Under the pieces are notes generated by a model, which saw only the letters and a program-made list of their open reading frames with translations, did not search any database and was not told the origin of the DNA. A program made the position numbers and the translations under genes. This document shows, one piece after another, positions 17,854-25,516 of a stretch of DNA of 48,565 bases (its first letter is position 1; every line of letters begins with the position of its first letter). Source of the stretch: Aliterella sp. RAGGC_92 (GTDB lineage: Bacteria > Cyanobacteriota > Cyanobacteriia > Cyanobacteriales > Chroococcidiopsidaceae); the NCBI GenBank assembly GCA_030826005.1, contig JAPJOW010000001.1, forward strand, positions 1 to 48,565, in the 5' to 3' direction.

Positions 17854-19218
17854 TTAACTCACCCAAATAGTTTTAATATTCACAAATTCGTGAATACCTT
17901 GGCTGCTTAGTTCTCGACCATAGCCGGATTTCTTGATTCCTCCAAAAGGCATTCGCACGTCAGATTTGACCATACTGTTGATAAATACCGCTCCCGCTTC
18001 TAATTCCTCAATGAGGCGATCGCATTGTTCAGCGTTATTTGTCCAAGCACTAGCACCCAAGCCAAAGGGCGTATCGTTAGCTAATTTAATTGCTGCATCT
18101 ATATCCGCTACTCTAAATAACAATGCTACAGGCCCAAAAAATTCTTCTTTTTCTGCGGGGCTGCCGGGGGGAATATCGGTTAGTATAGTCGCTGGATAGT
18201 AGTTACCTGGGCGTTCTAACTTCTGTCCGCCAATTAGCAGCTTTGCGCCATCTTTTACCGATTGGGTAACTTGATAATCTAAGTCTTTGAGAATCCCTGG
18301 CGTTGCTAAGGGTCCTAAATCTGTATCTAGCTGTGTAGGATCGCCGACTTTTAAGGCGGCAAATTTTTCTACTAACTTTTGTTGGAATTGTTCGGCAATT
18401 TCATCTACGACTATAAAGCGTTTGGCAGCGATGCAAGACTGTCCGTTATTGAGCATCCGCGCTGTTACAGCAGTATTTACAGCCGTTTCTAAGTCCGCAC
18501 TACCCAAAACTATAAATGGATCGCTACCGCCTAGTTCTAAAACTACTTTTTTAATTTGTTTTCCGGCGGCGGCGGCTAAACTTGCTCCTGCGACTTCACT
18601 TCCGGTTAAAGTGGCGGCTTTAATGCGATCGTCATTAATTAAATCTGTAACTTTTTCTGCTCCCACCAGCAATGTTTGAAATACTCCAGGAGGAAAACCT
18701 GCTTGTGTAAAAATCTCCTCTATCGCTAAGGCGCACTGGGGTACATTTGAAGCGTGCTTGAGTAAACCGACATTTCCTGCCATTAATGCGGGTGCGGCAA
18801 AGCGAAAGACTTGCCAGAAAGGGAAATTCCAAGGCATTACCGCTAAAATTGCCCCTAATGGTTGATAGCGAATAAAGCTAGAACTTGCATCGGTAGAAGC
18901 GGGTACATCGGCGAGAAATTGGGCAGCGTGTTCGGCGTAGTAACGACATACTAAAGCGCATTTTTCTACTTCTGCGATCGCTCCCTTAATTGGCTTACCC
19001 ATTTCTAGGGTCATAATTTGAGCGTATTGAGCTTTATTTTGCTCTAATATTGCGGCGGCGGCTTGCAGCCACTCGGCGCGTTGAGTTATTGGTATAGCGC
19101 GGTATTTTATAAATGCTTGCGTACATAGATCGAGTTTAGTTTCAATTTCCTCTGCTGTAAGAGCAGTAAAGGTTTTGAGCGTTTCTCCTGTGGCGGGATT
19201 AATTGTACAAATTGCCAT
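17854..19218 (-). CDS. gabD: succinate-semialdehyde dehydrogenase
   Basis: The 454-residue aldehyde dehydrogenase contains the NAD(P)-binding MPWNFPFWQVFRFAAPAL region, TGSEVAGASL, the general-base Glu228 in LELGGSDPF, and the nucleophile Cys262 in NNGQSCIAAKR. It closely fits the NAD(P)-dependent succinic semialdehyde dehydrogenase group. It would oxidise the semialdehyde released by the decarboxylase encoded directly downstream, giving succinate for the TCA cycle or, alternatively, act in a GABA shunt. The pair reads as a two-gene operon with the dehydrogenase first. The length and start are standard. Confidence 0.87.
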   Translation of the reverse strand: MAICTINPATGETLKTFTALTAEEIETKLDLCTQAFIKYRAIPITQRAEWLQAAAAILEQNKAQYAQIMTLEMGKPIKGAIAEVEKCALVCRYYAEHAAQFLADVPASTDASSSFIRYQPLGAILAVMPWNFPFWQVFRFAAPALMAGNVGLLKHASNVPQCALAIEEIFTQAGFPPGVFQTLLVGAEKVTDLINDDRIKAATLTGSEVAGASLAAAAGKQIKKVVLELGGSDPFIVLGSADLETAVNTAVTARMLNNGQSCIAAKRFIVVDEIAEQFQQKLVEKFAALKVGDPTQLDTDLGPLATPGILKDLDYQVTQSVKDGAKLLIGGQKLERPGNYYPATILTDIPPGSPAEKEEFFGPVALLFRVADIDAAIKLANDTPFGLGASAWTNNAEQCDRLIEELEAGAVFINSMVKSDVRMPFGGIKKSGYGRELSSQGIHEFVNIKTIWVS

Positions 19219-19636
19219 TACTTTTCTCCTCCCGTTGACGACTTGGCTATTAATTGCTTAAGCTGCGCCAATCTGTTTCTATTCTCGCGCTAAAATTGAG
19301 GAATAAACTGCTTGATGAGCGATCGCATTTTCTTGAGTTATCGACAAATTTTTAGAAACTCTACAAAATTTATTACTTTGTAAACTTGGGTACACCATCT
19401 CGCTCAAACTTGAAATATTATTAAAAAAATATTAAGTTTATTTTTAATGCCGCTCGCTTAATCTTAGAAAATATGTAACTTTTATTACTTTTAACTGCAA
19501 TACTAGAATTTAGTAACGGTCTGTCTAAGTAGTATATGTAGTGTAAGTTACTCTAGAGCCAATCCATCACGAGCGCCGGATGCGCCGCTTAGGGAATGCC
19601 TCAATTACAGCAATATATATTGATGTATTCCAAATC
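19219..19636. other. Gene-free divergent spacer with promoters
   Basis: This 418-bp region separates the SSADH/2-OGDC operon from the receiver gene and must hold both promoters. It is AT-rich, contains one HIP1-like site at about 19319 and a GTA-N8-TAC motif at 19475-19488. A 19-codon in-frame extension of the receiver gene (from 19580) lacks a Shine-Dalgarno and is probably untranslated. Confidence 0.5.
19475..19488. promoter_or_regulatory. Candidate NtcA site GTA-N8-TAC
   Basis: GTAACTTTTATTAC matches the NtcA consensus core. A TAGAAT (TAN3T) box follows at 19504-19509 on the plus strand, 15 bp away rather than the usual 20-24 bp. The motif is six fixed bases and is expected by chance around a dozen times in this window, so this is only a candidate. 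It is noted because NtcA is activated by 2-oxoglutarate, the substrate of the adjacent operon. Confidence 0.25.
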
Positions 19637-20050
19637 ATGGAGGAAAAATTGGAACTTTTAGCTAGAAATAGAGAAATAGAAGCTAAACAAACAATGATTT
19701 TGGCAGTAGATGACAACGAAGATAATTTACTGCTGCTTAGTGAAGTATTGAATGTATTTGATTGCTCGCTAATTACCGCAACGGAGGGGCGAATAGCATT
19801 ATTTCTAGCCCAAGCCTATAATCCAGACTTAATTTTATTAGATGTAATGCTGCCGGACTTAAATGGTGTAGAGGTTGTCCGCCATCTCAAGGAAAATCAA
19901 ACTACCAAGCATATTCCCGTAATTGCTGTAACAGCTTTAGCTAGACAAGAAGATCGCGATCGCTTATTATCCGCAGGTTGCAGCGAATATATTACTAAGC
20001 CTTATATGTTGGAAGACTTAGAAGCAATCGTGCGTAACTATTTAGCCTAG
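19637..20050 (+). CDS. single-domain response regulator (receiver)
   Basis: From ATG 19637 the protein has 137 residues and consists of one receiver domain after a short charged N-terminal helix. The acidic pair D25-D26, phospho-acceptor Asp69 in LLDVMLPDLNG, the Thr in VIAVTAL and the Lys in YITKPY are all present. There is no output domain, so it acts through protein contacts or as a phosphate relay. No kinase gene adjoins it. A TTG at 19649 has GGAGG at 19639-19643 ahead of it and is a competing start; the more upstream ATG 19580 lacks a ribosome site. Confidence 0.85.
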   Translation: MEEKLELLARNREIEAKQTMILAVDDNEDNLLLLSEVLNVFDCSLITATEGRIALFLAQAYNPDLILLDVMLPDLNGVEVVRHLKENQTTKHIPVIAVTALARQEDRDRLLSAGCSEYITKPYMLEDLEAIVRNYLA

Positions 20051-20083
20051 CAGTGCTGTTAACGCCTTGAGCCTCGTGCGTAA

Positions 20084-20461
20084 TTAGCTAGAAGAAGTTA
20101 GTTCTGGTGCATGAGTAAAAATTGCCACAATGCTAGTCATCCCTGTATCTAAAGATGTCTGACTAATTAGGTCTGTTAAGGGAATGGCAGTTACTTCTTC
20201 GATTGTCGATTTAAGATAAGGTTCAAAAGCTGAGTGAATATTAGCCCTGACTTGTTGTGCCAATTCTTGTTTGCCACTTTCTACTAATAACTGTTCGGGT
20301 AGGGTGATTGAGTCGTCAATAATTATCGTTAAATTTTTGTCAATTAGCTTACAAGAAAGTTGTTGCGGTTGATGTCCGAGGATCTTTAAGTACACTTGTT
20401 GAATGCCCTCTAGTAACTTTTGCTCTAACTGCTCTTGAGTTTGGGGAAAAATTTTTTTCAT
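20084..20461 (-). CDS. DUF2294 family protein
   Basis: The 125-residue soluble protein begins MKKIFPQTQEQLEQKLLEGIQ and matches the DUF2294 (Na-translocating-decarboxylase-complex-like) pattern: a helical N-terminus, the VYLKILGHQPQQLSCKL segment, an acidic beta strand (LTIIIDDSIT) and a central helix. The function is unknown. It is convergent with the receiver gene and 133 bp upstream (on its own strand) of nothing in operon with it; groEL is read toward it from the right and ends at a terminator. Confidence 0.7.
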   Translation of the reverse strand: MKKIFPQTQEQLEQKLLEGIQQVYLKILGHQPQQLSCKLIDKNLTIIIDDSITLPEQLLVESGKQELAQQVRANIHSAFEPYLKSTIEEVTAIPLTDLISQTSLDTGMTSIVAIFTHAPELTSSS

Positions 20462-20594
20462 AATTTTTTATACAGAAAACTAATTTATTTTTTTCACAAT
20501 TTACCTCTCTAAGCTTGAATTACAAACAACCCATAGATATACATATCTATATAAAGTGCCTGGGCTTTCTCGATTTATACAAAAGCATACAAAC

Positions 20595-20629
20595 AAAAAA
20601 AGCAGAGCTGCTTTGATAGACAACTCTGC
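20595..20629 (-). terminator. Rho-independent terminator of groESL
   Basis: On the minus strand, 45 bp after the groEL stop, GCAGAG (20624-20629) and CTCTGC (20602-20607) can pair and are followed by seven T residues (20595-20601). This is the classic intrinsic terminator form. Confidence 0.75.
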
Positions 20630-20674
20630 CTTTAATAAAAGTGGTAGCGCAAATATTATTTACGCCTGGAACGA

Positions 20675-22312
20675 TTAATAATCGTAGTCGCCGCCACCCA
20701 TACCAGCACCCGCCGGCGCAGCGCCATCTTTTGGCTCAGGCTTGTCTACTACAATGCACTCAGTAGTTAGAACCATTCCAGCAATAGAAGCCGCGTTTTG
20801 CAAAGCGGAACGAGTTACTTTAGCAGGATCGACGATTCCGGCTGCAAACATATCGACAAATTCGTTAGTTGCCGCGTTGAAGCCGACATTAAACTCTTTT
20901 TCCTTAACGCGCTCGGCAATTACTGCGCCATTTTGTCCGGCGTTTTCAGCAATCCGCTTTAAGGGCGCAGCTAAAGCACGAGAAACAATCATCGCCCCAA
21001 TCAATTCTTCATCTTTAAGGTTGCCTGTTGCCCAAGACTCCAATTCAGGAGATAAGTGAGCTAAGGTTGTACCGCCTCCAGGAACAATACCTTCTTCTAC
21101 GGCGGCTTTTGTAGCGTTGATCGCATCTTCTAAGCGCAATTTGCGATCTTTCATCTCGGTTTCTGTAGCTGCACCGACTTTAACAACTGCTACACCACCA
21201 GCCAACTTAGCTAGGCGCTCTTGGAGCTTTTCTTTGTCGTAGGAAGACTCGGTTTCGTCCATTTGACGGCGGATTTGTTCGCAACGAGTTTTAACCGCTT
21301 GTTCGTTACCTTCGGCAACAATTGTTGTGGTGTCTTTGGTAATGTTGATGCGACGAGCTTTACCGAGCATTTCTAGCTTGGTAGATTCTAGTTTTAAACC
21401 CGCATCTTCAGTAATTAATTGACCGCCCGTTAGTACGGCAATATCTTCTAACATCGCTTTCCGGCGATCGCCAAATCCTGGTGCTTTAACCGCCGCTACG
21501 TTAAGTACGCCACGCAAGCGGTTGACAACTAATGTTGCCAATGCTTCTTTTTCAATGTCTTCAGCAATAATTACGAGCGGACGACCCGAACGCGCTACTT
21601 GCTCTAATACTGGTACTAAGTCTTGAACTAAAGCAATTTTCTTGTCTGTCAACAAGATAAAGGGTTCTTCAAAAACTGTTTCCATCCGCTCTGGATCGGT
21701 GGCAAAGTAAGGGGAAATGTAGCCTTTATCAAAGCGCATCCCTTCGGTAATTTCTAGCTCGGTGTTCATAGATTTCCCTTCTTCTAGGGAAATTACGCCT
21801 TCTTTACCGACTTTATCCATCGCATCGGCGATCATTTGACCGACTTCTTCGTCGTTACCCGCAGAGATCGAACCTACTTGAGCGATCGCTTTGGAGTCTT
21901 CTACTTGACGTGCGTGTTCGGCAATTTTGCCTACTAAGAAAGTAGTTGCTTTGTCTACTCCACGCTTGAGGGAAATAGCGTTAGCTCCCGCCGCTACGTT
22001 TCTCAGTCCTTCTTTGACCATCGCGTGAGCAAGCACGGTAGCTGTGGTTGTTCCATCTCCGGCGGCATCGTTTGTTTTAGAAGCTGCTTGGCGAATTAGC
22101 GATACGCCAGTATTTTCTACATGGTCTTCTAATTCGATTTCTTTGGCAATAGTTACGCCGTCGTTAACGATTTGTGGTGCGCCAAATTTCTTTTCGAGGA
22201 CTACGTTACGACCTTTTGGTCCTAAAGTAACGGCGACAGCTTCCGCCAAAATGTCCATGCCCTTTTCTAAAGCACGACGAGCATTCTCGTTATAAATAAT
22301 TCGCTTTGCCAT
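20675..22312 (-). CDS. groL: chaperonin GroEL
   Basis: This is the 60-kDa chaperonin subunit that forms the double-ring folding chamber and works with GroES using ATP. The 545-residue protein begins MAKRIIYNENARRALEKG and includes the nucleotide-binding VTLGPKGRNVVLEK and NDAAGDGTTTATVLA motifs and the apical-to-intermediate segment EGIVPGGGTTL. The C-terminus is GMGGGDYDY rather than a GGM repeat, as is usual in the groES-linked cyanobacterial GroEL1. It forms an operon with groES, 74 bp upstream, under a CIRCE element. Confidence 0.97.
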   Translation of the reverse strand: MAKRIIYNENARRALEKGMDILAEAVAVTLGPKGRNVVLEKKFGAPQIVNDGVTIAKEIELEDHVENTGVSLIRQAASKTNDAAGDGTTTATVLAHAMVKEGLRNVAAGANAISLKRGVDKATTFLVGKIAEHARQVEDSKAIAQVGSISAGNDEEVGQMIADAMDKVGKEGVISLEEGKSMNTELEITEGMRFDKGYISPYFATDPERMETVFEEPFILLTDKKIALVQDLVPVLEQVARSGRPLVIIAEDIEKEALATLVVNRLRGVLNVAAVKAPGFGDRRKAMLEDIAVLTGGQLITEDAGLKLESTKLEMLGKARRINITKDTTTIVAEGNEQAVKTRCEQIRRQMDETESSYDKEKLQERLAKLAGGVAVVKVGAATETEMKDRKLRLEDAINATKAAVEEGIVPGGGTTLAHLSPELESWATGNLKDEELIGAMIVSRALAAPLKRIAENAGQNGAVIAERVKEKEFNVGFNAATNEFVDMFAAGIVDPAKVTRSALQNAASIAGMVLTTECIVVDKPEPKDGAAPAGAGMGGGDYDY

Positions 22313-22386
22313 ATCGGTATTGTGTTGTGAGGGGTTAATTTGGTTGGGGTACGCAAGAAAATTTATTTGTTCTTGCTGTGGGCGTT

Positions 22387-22698
22387 TTAGGCAACTACGG
22401 CAAGAATGTCTTTTTCTGATAAAAGTACGTATTCTTCTGTTCCGAGTTTGATATCCGTGCCAGCGTACTTGGAGTACAATACTTTATCGCCGACTTTGAC
22501 ATCGAGTTCGGTGCGGCTGCCGTCATCGTTACGCTTGCCTGGGCCAACGTTGACAATTTCCCCTACTTGGGGCTTTTCTTTGGCGTTATCGGGTAAATAT
22601 AGACCTCCGGCGGTCTTTTCCTCGGCGGCGCTAACTTTTACAAATACGCGATCGCCTAGGGGACTAACTGTAGATACACTTAGAGTTACTGCTGCCAT
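22387..22698 (-). CDS. groS: co-chaperonin GroES
   Basis: The 103-residue GroES caps the GroEL chamber. Typical blocks are VSPLGDRVFVKV, the mobile loop AEEKTAGGLYLPDNAKEKP (with GGLYLP), VGPGKRNDDG, and KVGDKVLYSKYAGTDIK. The start has GGAG a short distance upstream. Transcription should start between here and the CIRCE operator at 22717-22743, or within it. Confidence 0.97.
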   Translation of the reverse strand: MAAVTLSVSTVSPLGDRVFVKVSAAEEKTAGGLYLPDNAKEKPQVGEIVNVGPGKRNDDGSRTELDVKVGDKVLYSKYAGTDIKLGTEEYVLLSEKDILAVVA

Positions 22699-22716
22699 AT
22701 ATATTTCTCCAAAAAA

Positions 22717-22743
22717 TTAGCACTCTCTGCTCCTGAGTGCTAA
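22717..22743 (-). promoter_or_regulatory. CIRCE operator (HrcA binding site) of groESL
   Basis: TTAGCACTC at 22717-22725, a 9-bp spacer, and GAGTGCTAA at 22735-22743 match the CIRCE consensus perfectly. It lies 19 bp upstream of the groES start. HrcA binding here represses groESL until heat or unfolded protein titrates GroEL. The hrcA gene is not in the window. Confidence 0.96.
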
Positions 22744-22905
22744 TTTAGCTAAATATGGCTACCAAAAGCAAGAAAATTTTGTGTACGGGTTTCCGAACTT
22801 ACGCCTTGTGATAGTTGCAACGGTTGTAGGCTAAGGAATTGAAAGTGCTAGTACTTTTTATAATTTGTCAAAATAGCTTTAAAGTAAAAATTACTTTTTG
22901 TAACG

Positions 22906-23376
22906 ATGACTCAAGAAAATAATGCCCCGATTGAGGCCGTTGAAGATATTGAAACTTGCCAAGCTCAAAATTTAGAGTCTTTAACTAGCTGCGTCAAAAG
23001 TTTAGGACTAGAGCAAATTCAACGCCATATTTTTATTTGTGCTGATCCGACTTTTCCGCAGTGCTGCTCTAAAGAGGCAAGTTTGGAGTCTTGGGAGTAT
23101 TTAAAAAAACGTTTAAAACAATTGAAACTCGATAAGCCAACCGAGACGCGCCCTAGTTGTATATTTCGCACTAAAGCTAATTGCTTGCGCGTTTGTAGTT
23201 TTGGACCAATTTTAGTTGTCTATCCCGATGGAGTTTGGTATCGTCAAGCAACTCCTGAAGTGATTGAGCGCATTATTCAAGAACATTTGATCGATAACCG
23301 CGTGGTTGCAGAATATGCCTTTTTAACTCACCCCTTGCCGCAACCTGTAAACTTTGATACATCTCAAAGTAAATAA
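22906..23376 (+). CDS. (2Fe-2S) thioredoxin-like ferredoxin domain protein
   Basis: The 156-residue protein has an acidic N-terminal extension to about residue 44, then a thioredoxin-like 2Fe-2S domain: RHIFICADPTFPQCCSKEAS supplies the first cysteines and CIFRTKANCLRVCSFGPILVVYPDGVWY supplies the last two (NCLRVCSFGP). The segment before PDGVWY is the hallmark of this family, often seen in NuoE-like or CobW-linked ferredoxins. It is likely a small electron carrier or a regulatory cluster protein. Its partner is unknown. The gene is divergent from groESL. Confidence 0.85.
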   Translation: MTQENNAPIEAVEDIETCQAQNLESLTSCVKSLGLEQIQRHIFICADPTFPQCCSKEASLESWEYLKKRLKQLKLDKPTETRPSCIFRTKANCLRVCSFGPILVVYPDGVWYRQATPEVIERIIQEHLIDNRVVAEYAFLTHPLPQPVNFDTSQSK

Positions 23377-23493
23377 TAGTAACATCTATTTTTAAGGTTT
23401 AAAGCTTACTAAAGCTAGGAGTAGCAATTATCTGTTCAATTGCTAAGATTCTAGACGGAAAAAACAATATATAATAACACTCCAGATATACTA

Positions 23494-23661
23494 TATAATT
23501 CCGTAGCATTACTGGAATTGCATTTTGCTATGGCAAAATAAGGGAGGAAAAAGAGTTGGTAAAATTAGCCTTAATAGCAAAATGCTACCAATATCAAAAC
23601 AATGCCAGACATTTATTATTACAAAATTCCATCAAATTAAAAGTAACCCCAGTAGCAAAGT
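23494..23661 (+). promoter_or_regulatory. Promoter -10 and structured leader of the Rre1-like gene
   Basis: TATAAT at 23494-23499 is a consensus -10 box (no clear -35), predicting a leader of about 155 nt. In it ATTTTGC (23522-23528) can pair with GCAAAAT (23533-23539), leaving GGGAGG at 23542-23547 free. Alternatively GCATTTTGCTA (23520-23530) can pair with TAGCAAAATGC (23575-23585), enclosing GGGAGG and the TTG at 23556. GTAGCATT (23503-23510) can also pair with AATGCTAC (23581-23588). These are competing structures around a ribosome site; their formation in RNA is inferred. Confidence 0.45.
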
Positions 23662-23675
23662 ATGAAAGAAACTAG
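23556..23675 (+). CDS. 39-codon ORF overlapping the Rre1-like start (possible leader peptide)
   Basis: TTG 23556 lies eight bases after GGGAGG (23542-23547), the strongest Shine-Dalgarno in this part of the window. The frame runs 39 codons to TAG at 23673-23675 and overlaps the next gene's ATG (23662) by 14 bp. The next gene itself lacks a clear ribosome site, so its translation may be coupled to this ORF. The peptide is basic (ending ...VAKYERN) and has no recognised family. It may be an untranslated coincidence. Confidence 0.35.
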   Translation: MVKLALIAKCYQYQNNARHLLLQNSIKLKVTPVAKYERN

Positions 23676-24309
23676 CGTTAAAGAACACAAAAGACTGCTA
23701 CTAATTGATGATGACCCGAACTTAATATTGCTAGTCAAGGATTATTTAGAATTTCGGGGTTATGAAGTCATTACGGCGGAAAATGGTAGGGAAGCATTAG
23801 AAGTTCTAGAAAACGATGTTCCAGACATGATTGTTTGTGACGTGATGATGCCGGAAATGGATGGCTATGATTTTGTCAGTAATATCCGCGAAGACGAGCG
23901 TACTAGCTGGATTCCTGTTTTATTTCTTTCTGCTAAAGGTCAAGCTCAAGACCGAGTTAAAGGATTAAATATCGGTGCGGATGTTTATATGGTAAAACCT
24001 TTTGAGCCAGAGGAATTAGTAGCTCAAGTAGAAGCATCGCTCAAACAAGCCTTTCGCCAAAGACAGCAATCGACCGATGGCAACAATAACGAATCAAAAA
24101 TTCAAGTTCCTTTTGATGTCCACCTAACGCAAACAGAATTAAAAGTCGTGCAGTTTGTAGCTAGGGGTTTGGCAAATAAAAATATTGCTGACGAACTGAA
24201 TGTCAGTCAGCGCACTGTAGAAAGTCACGTTTCCAATATGTTAGGTAAAACAGGGTTGAACAACCGCACTGAACTTGCTCGGTGGGCAATTGAAAACCAG
24301 ATGACTTAA
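23662..24309 (+). CDS. rre1: NarL/LuxR-type response regulator, Rre1/Ycf29-like
   Basis: The 215-residue protein has a receiver domain (acidic LLLIDDDPN at 12-20, phospho-acceptor Asp60 in VCDVMMPEMDG, and VYMVKPFEPEEL with the conserved Lys), a linker at about 125-150, and a LuxR-type helix-turn-helix (LTQTELKVVQFVARGLANK, SQRTVESHVSNMLGKTGL) at about 152-213. The pattern matches the Ycf29/Rre1 family of cyanobacteria and red-algal plastids. In Synechocystis the Rre1 homologue works with Hik34/Hik2-type kinases on stress genes, including chaperones. groESL lies two genes upstream here, which fits but does not prove that link. The symbol is by similarity only. Confidence 0.75.
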   Translation: MKETSVKEHKRLLLIDDDPNLILLVKDYLEFRGYEVITAENGREALEVLENDVPDMIVCDVMMPEMDGYDFVSNIREDERTSWIPVLFLSAKGQAQDRVKGLNIGADVYMVKPFEPEELVAQVEASLKQAFRQRQQSTDGNNNESKIQVPFDVHLTQTELKVVQFVARGLANKNIADELNVSQRTVESHVSNMLGKTGLNNRTELARWAIENQMT

Positions 24310-24330
24310 ATAGCTATTAGCAGTTAAAAA

Positions 24331-24630
24331 TTACCACCCATCTTCTTGAGCCGTTGATTGACCCCAAATTTCTAAATCCAGGTCGTTAAGATAAGTCAAA
24401 GCGCTCTGAATTTGCTCGGCTTTGCCACGAAGCTCTAATTCAAACCAGCCATCATCGCGCGTATTTGCCCCTAGTAAAGCAGCAGCAATATTTACTGTAA
24501 TACCGTGCTGGGATACTAAGCGCGAAATTATTGGTTCTTCGTGCAAGGCTTTGGGGATGTGAATTTTAATTTTAGTTTGCGTCGGTCGAGATGTCTGCAA
24601 TGAAAAGTTATCGCTATTTTGGATAGACAT
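24331..24630 (-). CDS. NIL domain protein, last gene of the sulfate operon
   Basis: The 99-residue protein fits the NIL (ACT-like) domain found at the C-terminus of methionine-type ABC transporter ATPases: KIKIHIPKALHEEPIISRLV, VNIAAALLGANTRDDGWFELELRG and an SALTYLNDLDLEIWG end. Here it is a stand-alone domain that may bind a sulfur amino acid and adjust transport or regulation. ATG 24630 has GGAG seven bases upstream. The TTG 24648 start would overlap the stop of cysW. It is the promoter-distal gene of sbp-cysT-cysW. Confidence 0.75.
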   Translation of the reverse strand: MSIQNSDNFSLQTSRPTQTKIKIHIPKALHEEPIISRLVSQHGITVNIAAALLGANTRDDGWFELELRGKAEQIQSALTYLNDLDLEIWGQSTAQEDGW

Positions 24631-24640
24631 CAGTACTCTC

Positions 24641-25516
24641 CTATTCAATATCTTTAATTTGAGTTTTACGTTCCAAAATTTCTTTCAACACCAGCGTGAC
24701 TAAAGCTAAACCTGCCAGCAAAACCGCCGCCGCAAAGGCGGACTCGGTTCTATACTGCTTGTAAGCTTCCTCTACAAATAGCGGCAAAGTTTGAGTTTTG
24801 CCGCCAATATTTCCCGATACCACTGAAACTGCACCAAATTCGCCCATAACTCTGGCATTGGTTAAAATCACGCCATAAAGCAAACCCCAACGAATATTGG
24901 GCAGGGTGACGCGCCAAAATGTTTGCCAATCGCTTGCGCCTAAAGTTTTTGCTGCTTCTTCTTGGTCGAAACCAGATTCTTCTAAAACCGGAATAACTTC
25001 ACGGGCAACAAAAGGCATAGTAATAAAAGCACTAGCAATTACCATTGCTGGCATAGCAAAAATAATTTTAATATTTGCCGCCTCTAGTGCTGGCCCAAAC
25101 CAACCACTACGTCCGTAAAGCAGCACGAGCATTAATCCTGCTACTACTGGAGAAACCGCAAAAGGTACATCTAAAATACTAACGAGCAATGCTCGACCGC
25201 GAAACTGATTGCGGGCAATTACCCACGCCGCACACAGCCCAAAGACTGTATTAATGGGGACAACAATCAAGGCAATTAAGACTGTTAGTTTGACAGCGTG
25301 GAGAAAATCCGGCGCTGTTAGATTAGTCAAAAAAGGTGCAAATCCTGACTTGAATGCTTGAGCAAAGACATTCGCTGCCGGAATAAATAAAATTAATGCT
25401 AGATAAGCGATCGCAATTGCAATTAAAATAAATTTTACCCAAGGGCGATCGCCAGACGCTAATTTTTTCTTTGGCAAACTAGGATTAAAGGACTTGCCAG
25501 CAATCTCAAACTTCAT
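24641..25516 (-). CDS. cysW: sulfate/thiosulfate ABC transporter permease CysW
   Basis: The 291-residue membrane protein has about six spans and the permease EAA loop EEAAKTLGASDWQTFWRVTLPNI, which contacts the ATPase. It follows cysT in the operon with an 11-bp overlap, and resembles CysW by its VAREVIPVLEESGFDQEE segment. Together with CysT it forms the transmembrane pore of the sulfate importer. Bases at both ends indicate translational coupling with its neighbours. Confidence 0.92.
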   Translation of the reverse strand: MKFEIAGKSFNPSLPKKKLASGDRPWVKFILIAIAIAYLALILFIPAANVFAQAFKSGFAPFLTNLTAPDFLHAVKLTVLIALIVVPINTVFGLCAAWVIARNQFRGRALLVSILDVPFAVSPVVAGLMLVLLYGRSGWFGPALEAANIKIIFAMPAMVIASAFITMPFVAREVIPVLEESGFDQEEAAKTLGASDWQTFWRVTLPNIRWGLLYGVILTNARVMGEFGAVSVVSGNIGGKTQTLPLFVEEAYKQYRTESAFAAAVLLAGLALVTLVLKEILERKTQIKDIE

